A stretch of DNA of 64,000 bases from Dokdonella sp. GTDB lineage: Bacteria; Pseudomonadota; Gammaproteobacteria; Xanthomonadales; Rhodanobacteraceae. Below are positions 1-9,062 of the stretch, piece by piece. The notes under the pieces were generated by a model. It was not told where the DNA came from. It made no database searches and worked only from the letters and a program-made list of their open reading frames with translations. Every line of letters begins with the position of its first letter. The first letter of the stretch is position 1. The stretch lies in assembly GCA_016712865.1 (NCBI GenBank), contig JADJQH010000008.1, positions 496,001 through 560,000 on the forward strand, given 5' to 3'. A program made the translations under genes and the position numbers.

Positions 1-1
1 C

Positions 2-403
2 CTGGCCAGCAGCATTTCGGAAGTCAACGAAATCCTGACCTTCCCATCCCTGACCGTGGTTCCCGGCACCCAAGGCTGGATGCTGGGCGTTGCCAACGTG
101 CGCGGCAATCTGGTGGCGCTGGTTGACCTGCGCCACTACCTGGAGGGTGTGCGCACGCTGATGACCGAATCCACGCGCGTGTTGCTGGTTCGCCAGCATG
201 GCGGCAGCGTTGGCCTTCTGGTCGACGAAGTGATGGGGCAGCGAAGTTTTTCCGATGAGCAGCGTTCCGTTGCCATCGGCGAGGAAGACGAGCGTTACGG
301 GCGTTTCGTGGGTGAAAAGGTCCAGCTCGGCGGAATTTTCTGGGGATTGTTCAGCATGGCCGCGTTGGTGCGCACAACGGATTTCCAGCAGGCATCGGCA
401 TAA
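2..403 (+). CDS. pilI: CheW-like adaptor PilI, C-terminal part (5' truncated by window edge)
   Basis: The open frame enters from base 2, so the true start lies outside the window and 133 residues are visible. They show a CheW-type fold: a conserved GVANVRGNLVALVDLRHYL stretch, then VLLVRQHGGSVGLLVDEV and a C-terminal FSMAALVRT. CheW-like PilI couples the receptor PilJ to the kinase ChpA in the Pil-Chp chemosensory system that controls type IV pili and twitching. The gene lies 64 bp upstream of pilJ on the same strand, as in the Pseudomonas/Xanthomonas pilGHIJ-chp operons. The name rests on this context, because CheW paralogues cannot be separated by sequence alone. Confidence 0.85.
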   Translation: MASSISEVNEILTFPSLTVVPGTQGWMLGVANVRGNLVALVDLRHYLEGVRTLMTESTRVLLVRQHGGSVGLLVDEVMGQRSFSDEQRSVAIGEEDERYGRFVGEKVQLGGIFWGLFSMAALVRTTDFQQASA

Positions 404-467
404 CAGTACTCCGACAGCCTGGCGGGCCAGGGTCGGAATCGTGAAACATTAGGGGTGAGGTAATTCC

Positions 468-2516
468 ATGAGCACTACTTCCAGCGCACTCTCGGGTTCC
501 GAGCGGTCAGGCAGTCTCAACACCATCTTGATCGTGTTGCTGGTCCTGGCAATCGCGTTCGCGGCCGCTGACTTCATTTATCTGAACATCAAGAGCAACC
601 ACGACCGACAAGCCAGCGCCCTGACGACAGAAATCCAGGTGTCCTCGCAGGCTTTGGCGACATTCGCAGCCAACGCGGCGGGAGGCAACGAGCTTGCGTT
701 CGGAGAGCTGGCCGACCGCAACAACGCCATCGACTCCTTCATCGGCTTCCTGCTCAAGGGCGCCAAGACCGGTGACTACAAGGGCATGCCCTCGTATGCA
801 TCCGAAGCCGGCGTGTCCAAGGAGCTTGCCGAACTCAACACGGCCTGGCAGCCGGTCTTGACCAATGCCACCAAGATCCTCAACGGCAAGAGCCAGGTGC
901 TCGATACGGCGACCACCGCCAACGATTTCACCTCGAAAATGCCGGTCCTCAACTCGCGCATGAACGAGGTGGTCAACATCCTCACCGAACGCAACGGCAG
1001 CGCGGGCCAGGTCTATATCGCAACGCGCCAAATGCTTCTCGCCGACCGCATGATCCGCCGCGTTCAGGAAATCGTGCAGGGCGGCGAGAATGCACAATCG
1101 GCCGCTGACGGATTTTCGCGTGACGCTGCCCTCTACCAGGCGGTCTTGAACGGCCTGATCGAAGGTGCTCCGTCGATGAACATCAAATCCATCGACCAGG
1201 CGAGTGCGCGCGACATTCTTGCCGACGTGTCCGAGCAATGGACCGGGCTGGGCGAAACCGTGCAGAAAATCATTGGTGCCTCGAGCTCGCTGCGTGAAAT
1301 CAAGCTGGCATCCGACGAGATCTTCACCGACAGCCAAAGCGTGTTGCTCAAGGCGCGCAATGTAGCCAGCCGCCTTGGTGAGCTGCCGGAGAAGCGCTTG
1401 TTCCCCAACCCCTTGTGGGGTGGCATCGCGGCCCTTGCCGCCATCATCCTGGTCATCCTGCTCGGAATCATCCTGGTTCGAGACCAGCAACATCGCTACC
1501 AGATGTCCGCGGAACTGAACCAGCGCAACCAGGAAGCCATTCTGCGCCTGCTCGATGAGATGGGCTCGCTGGCTGAAGGTGACTTGACCGTAAAGGCAAC
1601 GGTTACCGAGGACATCACCGGCGCCATCGCGGACTCGATCAACTTCGCGGTCGAGGCGCTGCGATCGCTGGTTACCACCATCAACGAGACCGCCGTGCAG
1701 GTGTCTGCGGCAGCCCAGGAAACCCAGGCAACCGCGATGCACCTGGCCGAAGCTGCCGAACACCAGGCGCAGCAGATCACCTCGGCTTCCGCGGCCATCA
1801 ACGAAATCGCGGTGTCCATCGACGAGGTGTCGAAGAACTCCACGGAAAGCGCCGAGGTGGCGCAGCGCTCGGTGCAAATCGCCGCCAAGGGCGCCGCCAT
1901 CGTGCGCCAGACCATCCAGGGCATGGACTCGATTCGCGACCAGATCCAGGAAACCTCGAAGCGAATCAAGCGCCTCGGCGAGTCCTCGCAGGAAATCGGA
2001 TCCATCGTCGAACTGATCAACGACATTGCCGAGCAGACCAACATTCTGGCGCTGAACGCCGCCATCCAGGCGGCCTCCGCCGGTGAAGCCGGTCGTGGAT
2101 TCGCGGTGGTTGCCGACGAAGTCCAACGACTCGCCGAGCGCGCATCGAACGCCACCAAGCGAATTGAAACGCTGGTGCAGACGATTCAGTCCGATACCAA
2201 CGAAGCGGTCAGCTCGATGGAACAGACCACCGCCGAAGTGGTGGCGGGTGCCCGCCTGGCCGAGGACGCCGGCCTTGCGCTGGGCGAGATCGAAAAGGTT
2301 TCGCATGACCTTGCCGACCTCATCCAGAACATTTCGGCCGCGGCAAGCCAGCAGTCCGCTGCTGCAACCAACATTTCAGCCACCATGAACGTGATTCAGG
2401 AAATCACGACGCAGACCTCGGTGGGTGCGAGCCAGACGGCGGAGTCAATCGGAAACCTCGCCCACCTGGCTGGTGACCTGCGCCGCTCGGTGGCCGACTT
2501 CAAGCTGCCTGGTTGA
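468..2516 (+). CDS. pilJ: Twitching-motility methyl-accepting chemotaxis receptor PilJ
   Basis: This 682-residue inner-membrane receptor feeds the ChpA kinase. A short cytoplasmic N terminus is followed by a first membrane helix (about residues 18-38), a long periplasmic sensor of about 270 residues, and a second helix at about 314-338 ([20 protein letters not shown]). A HAMP segment and a long coiled-coil signalling domain follow. The hairpin tip carries [19 protein letters not shown] near residue 522 and then [18 protein letters not shown], the MCP signature. The start is ATG with a GAGGT ribosome site 8 bp upstream. The length matches PilJ (about 680). A pilK methyltransferase gene, which follows pilJ in Pseudomonas, is absent here. 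Confidence 0.93.
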   Translation: MSTTSSALSGSERSGSLNTILIVLLVLAIAFAAADFIYLNIKSNHDRQASALTTEIQVSSQALATFAANAAGGNELAFGELADRNNAIDSFIGFLLKGAKTGDYKGMPSYASEAGVSKELAELNTAWQPVLTNATKILNGKSQVLDTATTANDFTSKMPVLNSRMNEVVNILTERNGSAGQVYIATRQMLLADRMIRRVQEIVQGGENAQSAADGFSRDAALYQAVLNGLIEGAPSMNIKSIDQASARDILADVSEQWTGLGETVQKIIGASSSLREIKLASDEIFTDSQSVLLKARNVASRLGELPEKRLFPNPLWGGIAALAAIILVILLGIILVRDQQHRYQMSAELNQRNQEAILRLLDEMGSLAEGDLTVKATVTEDITGAIADSINFAVEALRSLVTTINETAVQVSAAAQETQATAMHLAEAAEHQAQQITSASAAINEIAVSIDEVSKNSTESAEVAQRSVQIAAKGAAIVRQTIQGMDSIRDQIQETSKRIKRLGESSQEIGSIVELINDIAEQTNILALNAAIQAASAGEAGRGFAVVADEVQRLAERASNATKRIETLVQTIQSDTNEAVSSMEQTTAEVVAGARLAEDAGLALGEIEKVSHDLADLIQNISAAASQQSAAATNISATMNVIQEITTQTSVGASQTAESIGNLAHLAGDLRRSVADFKLPG

Positions 2517-2644
2517 TTCCGGGATCCATCACTTTCCAGATCAAGGAGAACCCCACATCCATAGCCTGTTGTCGGCGCAGCCGCTCAGATCCCTTCGTTG
2601 AACGACGGAATGCCCGCGAGTCGCGATTCGCGCAGCAATCCGGA

Positions 2645-2699
2645 CGCACAATCGGCCCGGTCGTTTCCTGTTTCCGGGATTGTGCGCAGCGTTGTTTTT
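2645..2699 (+). terminator. Hairpin plus T-run between pilJ and chpA (terminator or attenuator candidate)
   Basis: The 9-bp arms CGCACAATC (2645-2653) and GATTGTGCG (2678-2686) are perfectly complementary. They are extended inward by CCGG/CCGG with a 3-nt bulge. A GTTGTTTTT run follows 5 nt after the stem. The 243-bp pilJ-chpA gap is otherwise empty, and chpA is still expected in the operon, so partial termination is the more likely role. Confidence 0.4.
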
Positions 2700-2759
2700 C
2701 GCGGTCACGCATTGGGTTAGGTTGATGGATGGCGGGTTTTGCCAGGGTGAACGAAGACC

Positions 2760-5700
2760 ATGAAACTGCACGACGATTTCACCACCCTCAGCTGGGTCAA
2801 GGGCGAGCTTGATGACACCCTGAAGCAGGCCCGACAGGCGCTGGAAGCCTTTGTCGAGGACCCCGCCGACAGCAGCTTGATGCGCTTCTGTGCAACCTAT
2901 CTGCACCAGGCCCAGGGCACGCTGCGCATGGTGGAGCTGTACGGTGCGGCGATGGTGGTCGAGGAGATGGAGCGTCTCGCCGAAGCCCTGCTCAATGGCA
3001 GCGTCTCGCAGCGGGATGAGGGCTACTCGGCGCTCATGCGCGGTATGGTGCAGTTGCCGGACTACCTGGAGCGCGTGCAAACCGGGCACAAGGACATTCC
3101 CATCGTCCTGTTGCCCTTGCTCAATGATCTTCGCGCCAGCCGTGGCGAAAAGCTGTTGAGTGATTCGGCGCTGTTTGCCCCGGATCTGGATCGACCGCTT
3201 CCGGAATCCGCAAACGGCGTCGGCGAAACGATTTCGATCAAGGAACTGCGTTCACGCGCGCTGCGCCTGCGCCTGGCCTTCCAAGCCGCCTTGCTGAAGT
3301 GGTTCAAGAGTCCCGCCGATTCGGCAAATCCGCAACGCATGCGCGATGTGCTGGACAGGCTGCGCGCAACGGTCGCCTCCGGGGTCGAATCCAGACGCTT
3401 GTTCTGGGTTGCCGGTGGGCTTGCCGATGCGATCGGTGAAGGCGCGCTGGAGACGGGTGCATCGATCAAATTGCTGTTCGGCGGAGTGGATCGCGAGATC
3501 CGGCGCTTTGCCGAACACGGTGAGCAGGGCATGCAGGCCGGCTCGACCGACGAACTGCTGAAGGGCCTGCTTTATTACATTGCCAATTCCAGGGCGAGCA
3601 GCCCGCGGGTTGCCGAGATCCGCAGCACCTACGAACTCGACAGCCTGCTGCCGTCGGACCAGGAAGTTGCCCACGCGAAGAGCTCGCTCAGCGGTCACAA
3701 CCGGACTCTGCTGGATACGGTGTCGATCGCGATCCGCGAAGACCTGATGCGGGTAAAGGAATCGCTCGACATCTACCTGCGCGCTCAGCATCGTGATCCC
3801 GCGGACCTGCTGGCCCAGGTTGAATTGCTGGACCGGGTGCGCGACACCCTCGGCATGTTGGGTCTTGGGGTTCCGCGCCGTGTAGTGACCGAGCAGCGCA
3901 GCGCCATCGAGGAAGTGGCCAGCGGCAGGCGCGACGCGGACGAAGGCACCTTGCTGGATATCGCCGGCGCCTTGCTCTATGTGGAAGCGTCCCTGGATGA
4001 CCACATCGAACGTCTCGGCGATACGGCAGGCGAGGCGGATGACGATGCCTTGCAGTTGCCCAAGGCAGAGGTGCGCAAGATTCTCGATGCTTTGATGCAC
4101 GAGGCGGCGATCAACATCCAGCAGGCAAAGCATGATGTCATCGCCTTCATCGAATCGCCCTGGGACCACGAACGGGTAGAGCAGATTCCGCGCCTGCTGG
4201 AGGAAATCTCCGGTGCGTTGCGCATGCTCGATCTCGGCGTGGCCGCAGAGCTGATGAACGGCATCGTGCGCTTCATTGAAGTGGAGCTGCTGCGGCATCG
4301 TCGCGTGCCCACCGCCGAACAAATGGACAGCCTGGCCGATGCGCTGGCGTCCATCGAGTACTACCTCGAAGCAACCCGCGAGCAACGCGGCGGACGTGAA
4401 AAGATCCTCGACGTCACCCGTGGAAGCCTGGAAGCACTCGGCTATTGGCCAATCCCGCAAGCCGAGCGCCCCGAGGAGTCGGCACCTGTTGCGCCGGCTG
4501 CTGCGCCAAGCCCCGAAGATGCAATCGCGGCCGCTGCCGCGCTCGCCTACCAGGTGGCTCCCGCCGCCACCACGGACTACGGCTCGACGATCGAGATCAA
4601 GCCGATTGCGGAAGATGAAAGCGAGGGCGAGACCGAATTTCCCGCCTGGGGCGAGCACCTGCCCATTGAGCAGCGCCATGCCTCGCGCGGCGATGACGAG
4701 AGCGCTTCCAGCGAACTGGACTTGAGCAATCTCGAGCTCACGATTGATGATGAAACAGCGCCACCGGCTGTGCCCGTTGATGCTCCTGCTGAACTGGACA
4801 GCATTGTCGAAGTGGCGCCAGGCAGCGACCTGCGCGGATTGATTGTCGGGTCCACCAATGTCGAAGGCGTTGCCGCGCAGAATCTGGATGGCTTGCGACT
4901 GGCCGAAACCGACGACGACCTCAGCCGTGAAAGCGAACAGGTCGATGCTGACGCCTTCATCGTCGACGAAGACGGCAATCGCTGGATCGAGATCGAGGAA
5001 ACCATCGAGGAAGAAGTCGAAGTCCCCGCTGAATCCGCAAGCGATGGCAGCTTCCAGAATACGGCTTCCAACGAAATCGATGACGAAATCCGCGATGTCT
5101 TCATCGAGGAAGTCCAGGAAGAAATCGACAACCTGCGTGCGCAATTTCCGCTGTGGCGGGCCAACAGCCAGGATCTTGAACTGGTCAAGCCGATCCGGCG
5201 CTCCTTCCACACGCTCAAGGGTTCGGGTCGGCTGGTGGGCGCGCTGGCGCTTGGCGAATTCAGCTGGAAGGTCGAGAACATGCTCAATCGCGTGCTCGAC
5301 CGCTCGATAGGTCCCAGCGCGCAAGCCATCGCCCTTGTCGACCAAGCCATCGGTGCATTGCCCAGCCAGCTATCGGCATTGCGTGGCGAAGGCTCCGTCG
5401 ATGCCAGCGTCGGTCCAATCATGGAGACTGCCGACCGCCTCGCAGAAGGCGAGTTGGTCAACGTGCCGCAGCCACAGGCTGCGCAGGTTTCCATGGTGCG
5501 GAAGCTTGTCAGCCGCGTTGTGAAGCGTCGCGTACCCTACGTTGCGCCGGTCACTCCCACCGCCCCAATCAGCAGGGAAGTCGAATTGCCTGCGGCTGTT
5601 GAGCTTGAGTCGACGGACACGGGAGAAATTGTCGCCGGGCCGCTGCCGAATCTTGATCCCGTCCTGTTCGACATCCTCAAGAGCGAAACCGAAATGCACC

Positions 5701-8700
5701 TCGGCGTTTTCGAAGATTTCCTGGACCAGGCCAGAAGTTCCGCGATGCCCGTGTCGGAGCCCTTGCTTCGCGCAGCACATACCTTGAGCGGCGCCATTTC
5801 GATGGTCGAGATGCGCGAACTGGCGGCCTTGCTCGGGCCGTTGGAAACCTACCTCAAGCGCATGCGTGCCGGTTCATCGACGGTCGATGCAGATGGCATC
5901 TCCGTTCTTTCGGAAACCGCGGAAATCGTGCGCGAAACGATGAGGCGCCTGGACAGCGGCGCGCAGTCGCTGCCGGCAACCGATGCCATCACTGCGCGGG
6001 TTTGCGCACTTCGCGATTCCCTGCATGAACCGGAACATGCACTTGACGTGTTCCACGAGTACGGCGCAGAAGACGTCGAAGCTGAAAGCGCACCCGCGAC
6101 AGTGGCGCAGGAAGGGGAAGCCCCGCCTGCCGAGTGGGCCGCAAGCCCGATTGAAGCGCTGGCCGAAAACGAAGAGATCACCCCTGCAGAAGTGGAAACG
6201 TCGCTGGAGTGGAATATCGACTCGCTCGCTGCGCATGAGCCTGCAAGCGCGGAGGTGACGAACGCGCTCGATCTGGATGATCTCGAGGACGCGGCAAGCG
6301 CATTGACATCCGTATTCGAGACACCCGCGCAGGAGCCGCTCAAGACTGAAGCAGTGGAGTTCGATTTCACCGGCGAACTCGACGAAATCGAGATCGACGC
6401 GCTTGAGATCGAAGATCAGGCCGACACCTTGCAAGCGACCGCTGGCGAGGCAGTGCAGTTCGCAGAAGATGAGGCGGAGGAGTTGCCGGTCGAAGCCGAT
6501 CTGTCGCTGGATGAAGCACTCGGCGCGGATCTGCTGGAAGAAATCGAGGCAGCAGGGCTGCATGATCAGCCGATTCTCGACGAACCGGCGATGGTCCAGG
6601 CCGAGCCGTTGCCTGAAGTCCGCCAGCCAGTGCGCGCAGCCTTCACGGTGCCGATGGATGTGCAACCCGAAGGTCCGCTTGATCTGCCGGAGATGGATCA
6701 GGACCTGCTCGACATCTTCGTGCAGGAAGGCAACGACATCCTTGACCATTCCGATTCGGTCATGGCCAAGCTGCGCGAGGCGCCACAGGATCGCGAATTG
6801 ATTGCAACCCTGCAACGCGACCTGCATACCCTCAAGGGTGGTGCGCGCATGGCCGGCATCGGGCCGATCGGTGACCTGACCCATGCCATGGAGTCCCTGC
6901 TTGATGCCACCTATGACGGGCATCGCAGCATGGACTTTGCGTCGGTGGAAGCACTCGAGCGCAGCTACGACAGTTTGCACGGACTGGTTCAGCGCATCGC
7001 ACGGCGCGAAGCGATCGCCCTGCCTGAGGCGATGATTGCGCGCCTTTCCGCCCTCGCTACCGGCGAAGAAATTCCCGCGCAGGCCGCCGCTGCCGAGCCC
7101 GTTGCCGCCGTCGAAGCGGAAGCCGCACCGATTGCCGAGCCGGTGCGGGCACCGGCTCCTCGCACGATCACCACCAGCGAGATCGAAGAAGAGCCGCGTG
7201 CGCCGCAGGAAATGATCCGCGTGCGCTCCGAACTGCTCGATTCGCTGGTCAACTACGCAGGTGAGGTTTCGATTTATCGTTCCCGCCTTGAACAGCAGAT
7301 TTCAACCTTCCGCTTCAACCTGATCGAGTTCGAGCAGACCGTCAGTCGTCTGCGCGAACAGTTGCGCAAGCTGGAAATCGAAACCGAAGCGCAGATCATT
7401 GCGCGCTATCAGCGTGAACATCACGAGGGTGCGGATACCGTATTCGATCCGCTCGAACTGGACCGTTTCTCGCAGCTTCAGCAGTACTCGCGTGCGCTGG
7501 GCGAATCGGTTTCCGACCTTGTGTCGATTCAAGGCCTGCTTGATGACCTGACGCGCCAATCCGAAACCCTGCTCTTGCAGCAGTCGCGCGTCAGTTCGGA
7601 CCTGCAGGAAGGTCTCATGCGCACGCGCATGGTGCCGTTCGATTCGATGGTGCCCTCATTGCGCCGGACACTGCGCCAGGCGGCCCAGGAACTCGGCAAG
7701 CGCGCCCAACTCAAGGTTGAAGGTGCGCAGGGTGAAATGGATCGCAACCTGCTTGAGCGCATGAAGGCGCCGTTCGAGCACATGCTGCGCAACGCACTCG
7801 CGCATGGCATCGAGACGCCACAGGAGCGCCTGGCGGCCAACAAGCCACTGGATGGCACGGTCACCATTCGCGTTTCGCGCGAGTCGACCGAAGTGGTGCT
7901 GCGCATCAGCGATGATGGCGCCGGCATGGATCGTGATGCGATCCGGCGCAAGGCGATTGCCCTGGGCTTGCTCAGTCCGGAAGCGAAGTTGTCGGATCGC
8001 GACCTGTACGGGTTCGTGCTGGAAACCGGCTTCTCCACGGCAGAGAAAGTGACCCAGCTTTCGGGTCGTGGTGTCGGCATGGACGTCGTGCACAGCGAGA
8101 TCAAGCAGCTGGGTGGTTCGCTGGTCATCGACTCGGTGCCTGGCACGGGAACCACGTTCACCATCCGACTGCCATTCACACTTGCTGTTACCCAGGCGAT
8201 CCTGGTCAAGCTTGGCGATTCAACCTATGCGGTGCCGATGTCGTCGGTGCAGGGCGTGGTGCGCATCGCGCTGGATGACTACAACAAACGCGTAGGCAGT
8301 GGTGAACCCACCTACACCTATGCGGGTGAAGACTTCACCATGTACGAGTTGTCCCAATTGCTCGGCGTTGCGCAGGGACGCATTGTCGATGAGACCCAGT
8401 TGCCGCTGCTGATGACCCGCACCGGCGATCAGCGTGCGGCCGTGCGCATCGACAGCGTGGTCGGATCGCGCGAAATCGTGGTCAAGTCGGTGGGGCCGCA
8501 GATCAGTTCGGTACCCGGCATCTTCGGAGCCACCATCATGGGTGACGGCTCCGTGGTCATGATTCTCGACCTGGCTCCTCTGGTCCGCCGCGTCGCATCG
8601 CTGCGCGCCAGCGTTGCCGCAGGCGAGGCACCTGCGCCGGCAGCCATCACACCAGCGCCTGTCCAGGCCGAAGTGCGCCGCAAGACCATGATCATGGTCG

Positions 8701-9062
8701 TGGACGATTCCATCACCATGCGCAAGGTAACCACCCGCGTGCTGGAGCGCGCGGACATGGATGTGGTGACGGCGAAGGATGGCCTGGATGCAGTCGAAAA
8801 GTTGCAGGACAGCATCCCCGACCTGATGCTGCTCGACATCGAGATGCCGCGCATGGACGGATACGAACTCGCCACCTACATGCGCAACGATTCGAGGCTG
8901 AAGGGTGTGCCAATCATCATGGTCACCTCGCGTACCGGCGAGAAGCATCGCCAGCGCGCACTGGAAATCGGCGTTGAGCGCTACCTGGGCAAGCCGTATC
9001 AGGAAGCCGACCTGCTGCGCCAGGTTCAGGAAACCTTGAGGACCAGCCGTTCCGATGCATGA
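2760..9062 (+). CDS. chpA: Hybrid chemotaxis histidine kinase ChpA (multi-Hpt, HATPase, CheW, receiver)
   Basis: This is a giant 2100-residue CheA-like kinase of the twitching chemosensory pathway. An N-terminal FimL-like region (about 1-650) has no obvious kinase motif. Histidine phosphotransfer modules follow, with His817 (SFHTLKGSGR), His1007 (AAHTLSGAIS, where Ser replaces the usual Lys) and His1356 (DLHTLKGGAR), joined by long acidic Ala/Glu/Pro linkers. Next come a P3-like dimerisation helix region (about 1490-1640), the HATPase with N-box LRNALAHGIE near 1680 and glycine boxes DDGAGMD and SGRGVGMDVV, a CheW-like domain (about 1807-1950), and a receiver domain with phospho-acceptor Asp2026 (LLDIEMPRMDG). 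P. aeruginosa ChpA is longer (about 2470) with more phosphotransfer modules. The 3' end overlaps chpB by 8 bp. Confidence 0.95.
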   Translation: MKLHDDFTTLSWVKGELDDTLKQARQALEAFVEDPADSSLMRFCATYLHQAQGTLRMVELYGAAMVVEEMERLAEALLNGSVSQRDEGYSALMRGMVQLPDYLERVQTGHKDIPIVLLPLLNDLRASRGEKLLSDSALFAPDLDRPLPESANGVGETISIKELRSRALRLRLAFQAALLKWFKSPADSANPQRMRDVLDRLRATVASGVESRRLFWVAGGLADAIGEGALETGASIKLLFGGVDREIRRFAEHGEQGMQAGSTDELLKGLLYYIANSRASSPRVAEIRSTYELDSLLPSDQEVAHAKSSLSGHNRTLLDTVSIAIREDLMRVKESLDIYLRAQHRDPADLLAQVELLDRVRDTLGMLGLGVPRRVVTEQRSAIEEVASGRRDADEGTLLDIAGALLYVEASLDDHIERLGDTAGEADDDALQLPKAEVRKILDALMHEAAINIQQAKHDVIAFIESPWDHERVEQIPRLLEEISGALRMLDLGVAAELMNGIVRFIEVELLRHRRVPTAEQMDSLADALASIEYYLEATREQRGGREKILDVTRGSLEALGYWPIPQAERPEESAPVAPAAAPSPEDAIAAAAALAYQVAPAATTDYGSTIEIKPIAEDESEGETEFPAWGEHLPIEQRHASRGDDESASSELDLSNLELTIDDETAPPAVPVDAPAELDSIVEVAPGSDLRGLIVGSTNVEGVAAQNLDGLRLAETDDDLSRESEQVDADAFIVDEDGNRWIEIEETIEEEVEVPAESASDGSFQNTASNEIDDEIRDVFIEEVQEEIDNLRAQFPLWRANSQDLELVKPIRRSFHTLKGSGRLVGALALGEFSWKVENMLNRVLDRSIGPSAQAIALVDQAIGALPSQLSALRGEGSVDASVGPIMETADRLAEGELVNVPQPQAAQVSMVRKLVSRVVKRRVPYVAPVTPTAPISREVELPAAVELESTDTGEIVAGPLPNLDPVLFDILKSETEMHLGVFEDFLDQARSSAMPVSEPLLRAAHTLSGAISMVEMRELAALLGPLETYLKRMRAGSSTVDADGISVLSETAEIVRETMRRLDSGAQSLPATDAITARVCALRDSLHEPEHALDVFHEYGAEDVEAESAPATVAQEGEAPPAEWAASPIEALAENEEITPAEVETSLEWNIDSLAAHEPASAEVTNALDLDDLEDAASALTSVFETPAQEPLKTEAVEFDFTGELDEIEIDALEIEDQADTLQATAGEAVQFAEDEAEELPVEADLSLDEALGADLLEEIEAAGLHDQPILDEPAMVQAEPLPEVRQPVRAAFTVPMDVQPEGPLDLPEMDQDLLDIFVQEGNDILDHSDSVMAKLREAPQDRELIATLQRDLHTLKGGARMAGIGPIGDLTHAMESLLDATYDGHRSMDFASVEALERSYDSLHGLVQRIARREAIALPEAMIARLSALATGEEIPAQAAAAEPVAAVEAEAAPIAEPVRAPAPRTITTSEIEEEPRAPQEMIRVRSELLDSLVNYAGEVSIYRSRLEQQISTFRFNLIEFEQTVSRLREQLRKLEIETEAQIIARYQREHHEGADTVFDPLELDRFSQLQQYSRALGESVSDLVSIQGLLDDLTRQSETLLLQQSRVSSDLQEGLMRTRMVPFDSMVPSLRRTLRQAAQELGKRAQLKVEGAQGEMDRNLLERMKAPFEHMLRNALAHGIETPQERLAANKPLDGTVTIRVSRESTEVVLRISDDGAGMDRDAIRRKAIALGLLSPEAKLSDRDLYGFVLETGFSTAEKVTQLSGRGVGMDVVHSEIKQLGGSLVIDSVPGTGTTFTIRLPFTLAVTQAILVKLGDSTYAVPMSSVQGVVRIALDDYNKRVGSGEPTYTYAGEDFTMYELSQLLGVAQGRIVDETQLPLLMTRTGDQRAAVRIDSVVGSREIVVKSVGPQISSVPGIFGATIMGDGSVVMILDLAPLVRRVASLRASVAAGEAPAPAAITPAPVQAEVRRKTMIMVVDDSITMRKVTTRVLERADMDVVTAKDGLDAVEKLQDSIPDLMLLDIEMPRMDGYELATYMRNDSRLKGVPIIMVTSRTGEKHRQRALEIGVERYLGKPYQEADLLRQVQETLRTSRSDA

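Noticed and set aside
3252-5345. Long antisense reading frame (697 codons) under chpA
   Set aside because: It is a by-product of high-GC codon use opposite a well-conserved gene; composition is His/Arg/Gly-rich and no domain is recognisable. The same applies to other long antisense frames under pilJ, ftsI, murE, secA and purL.
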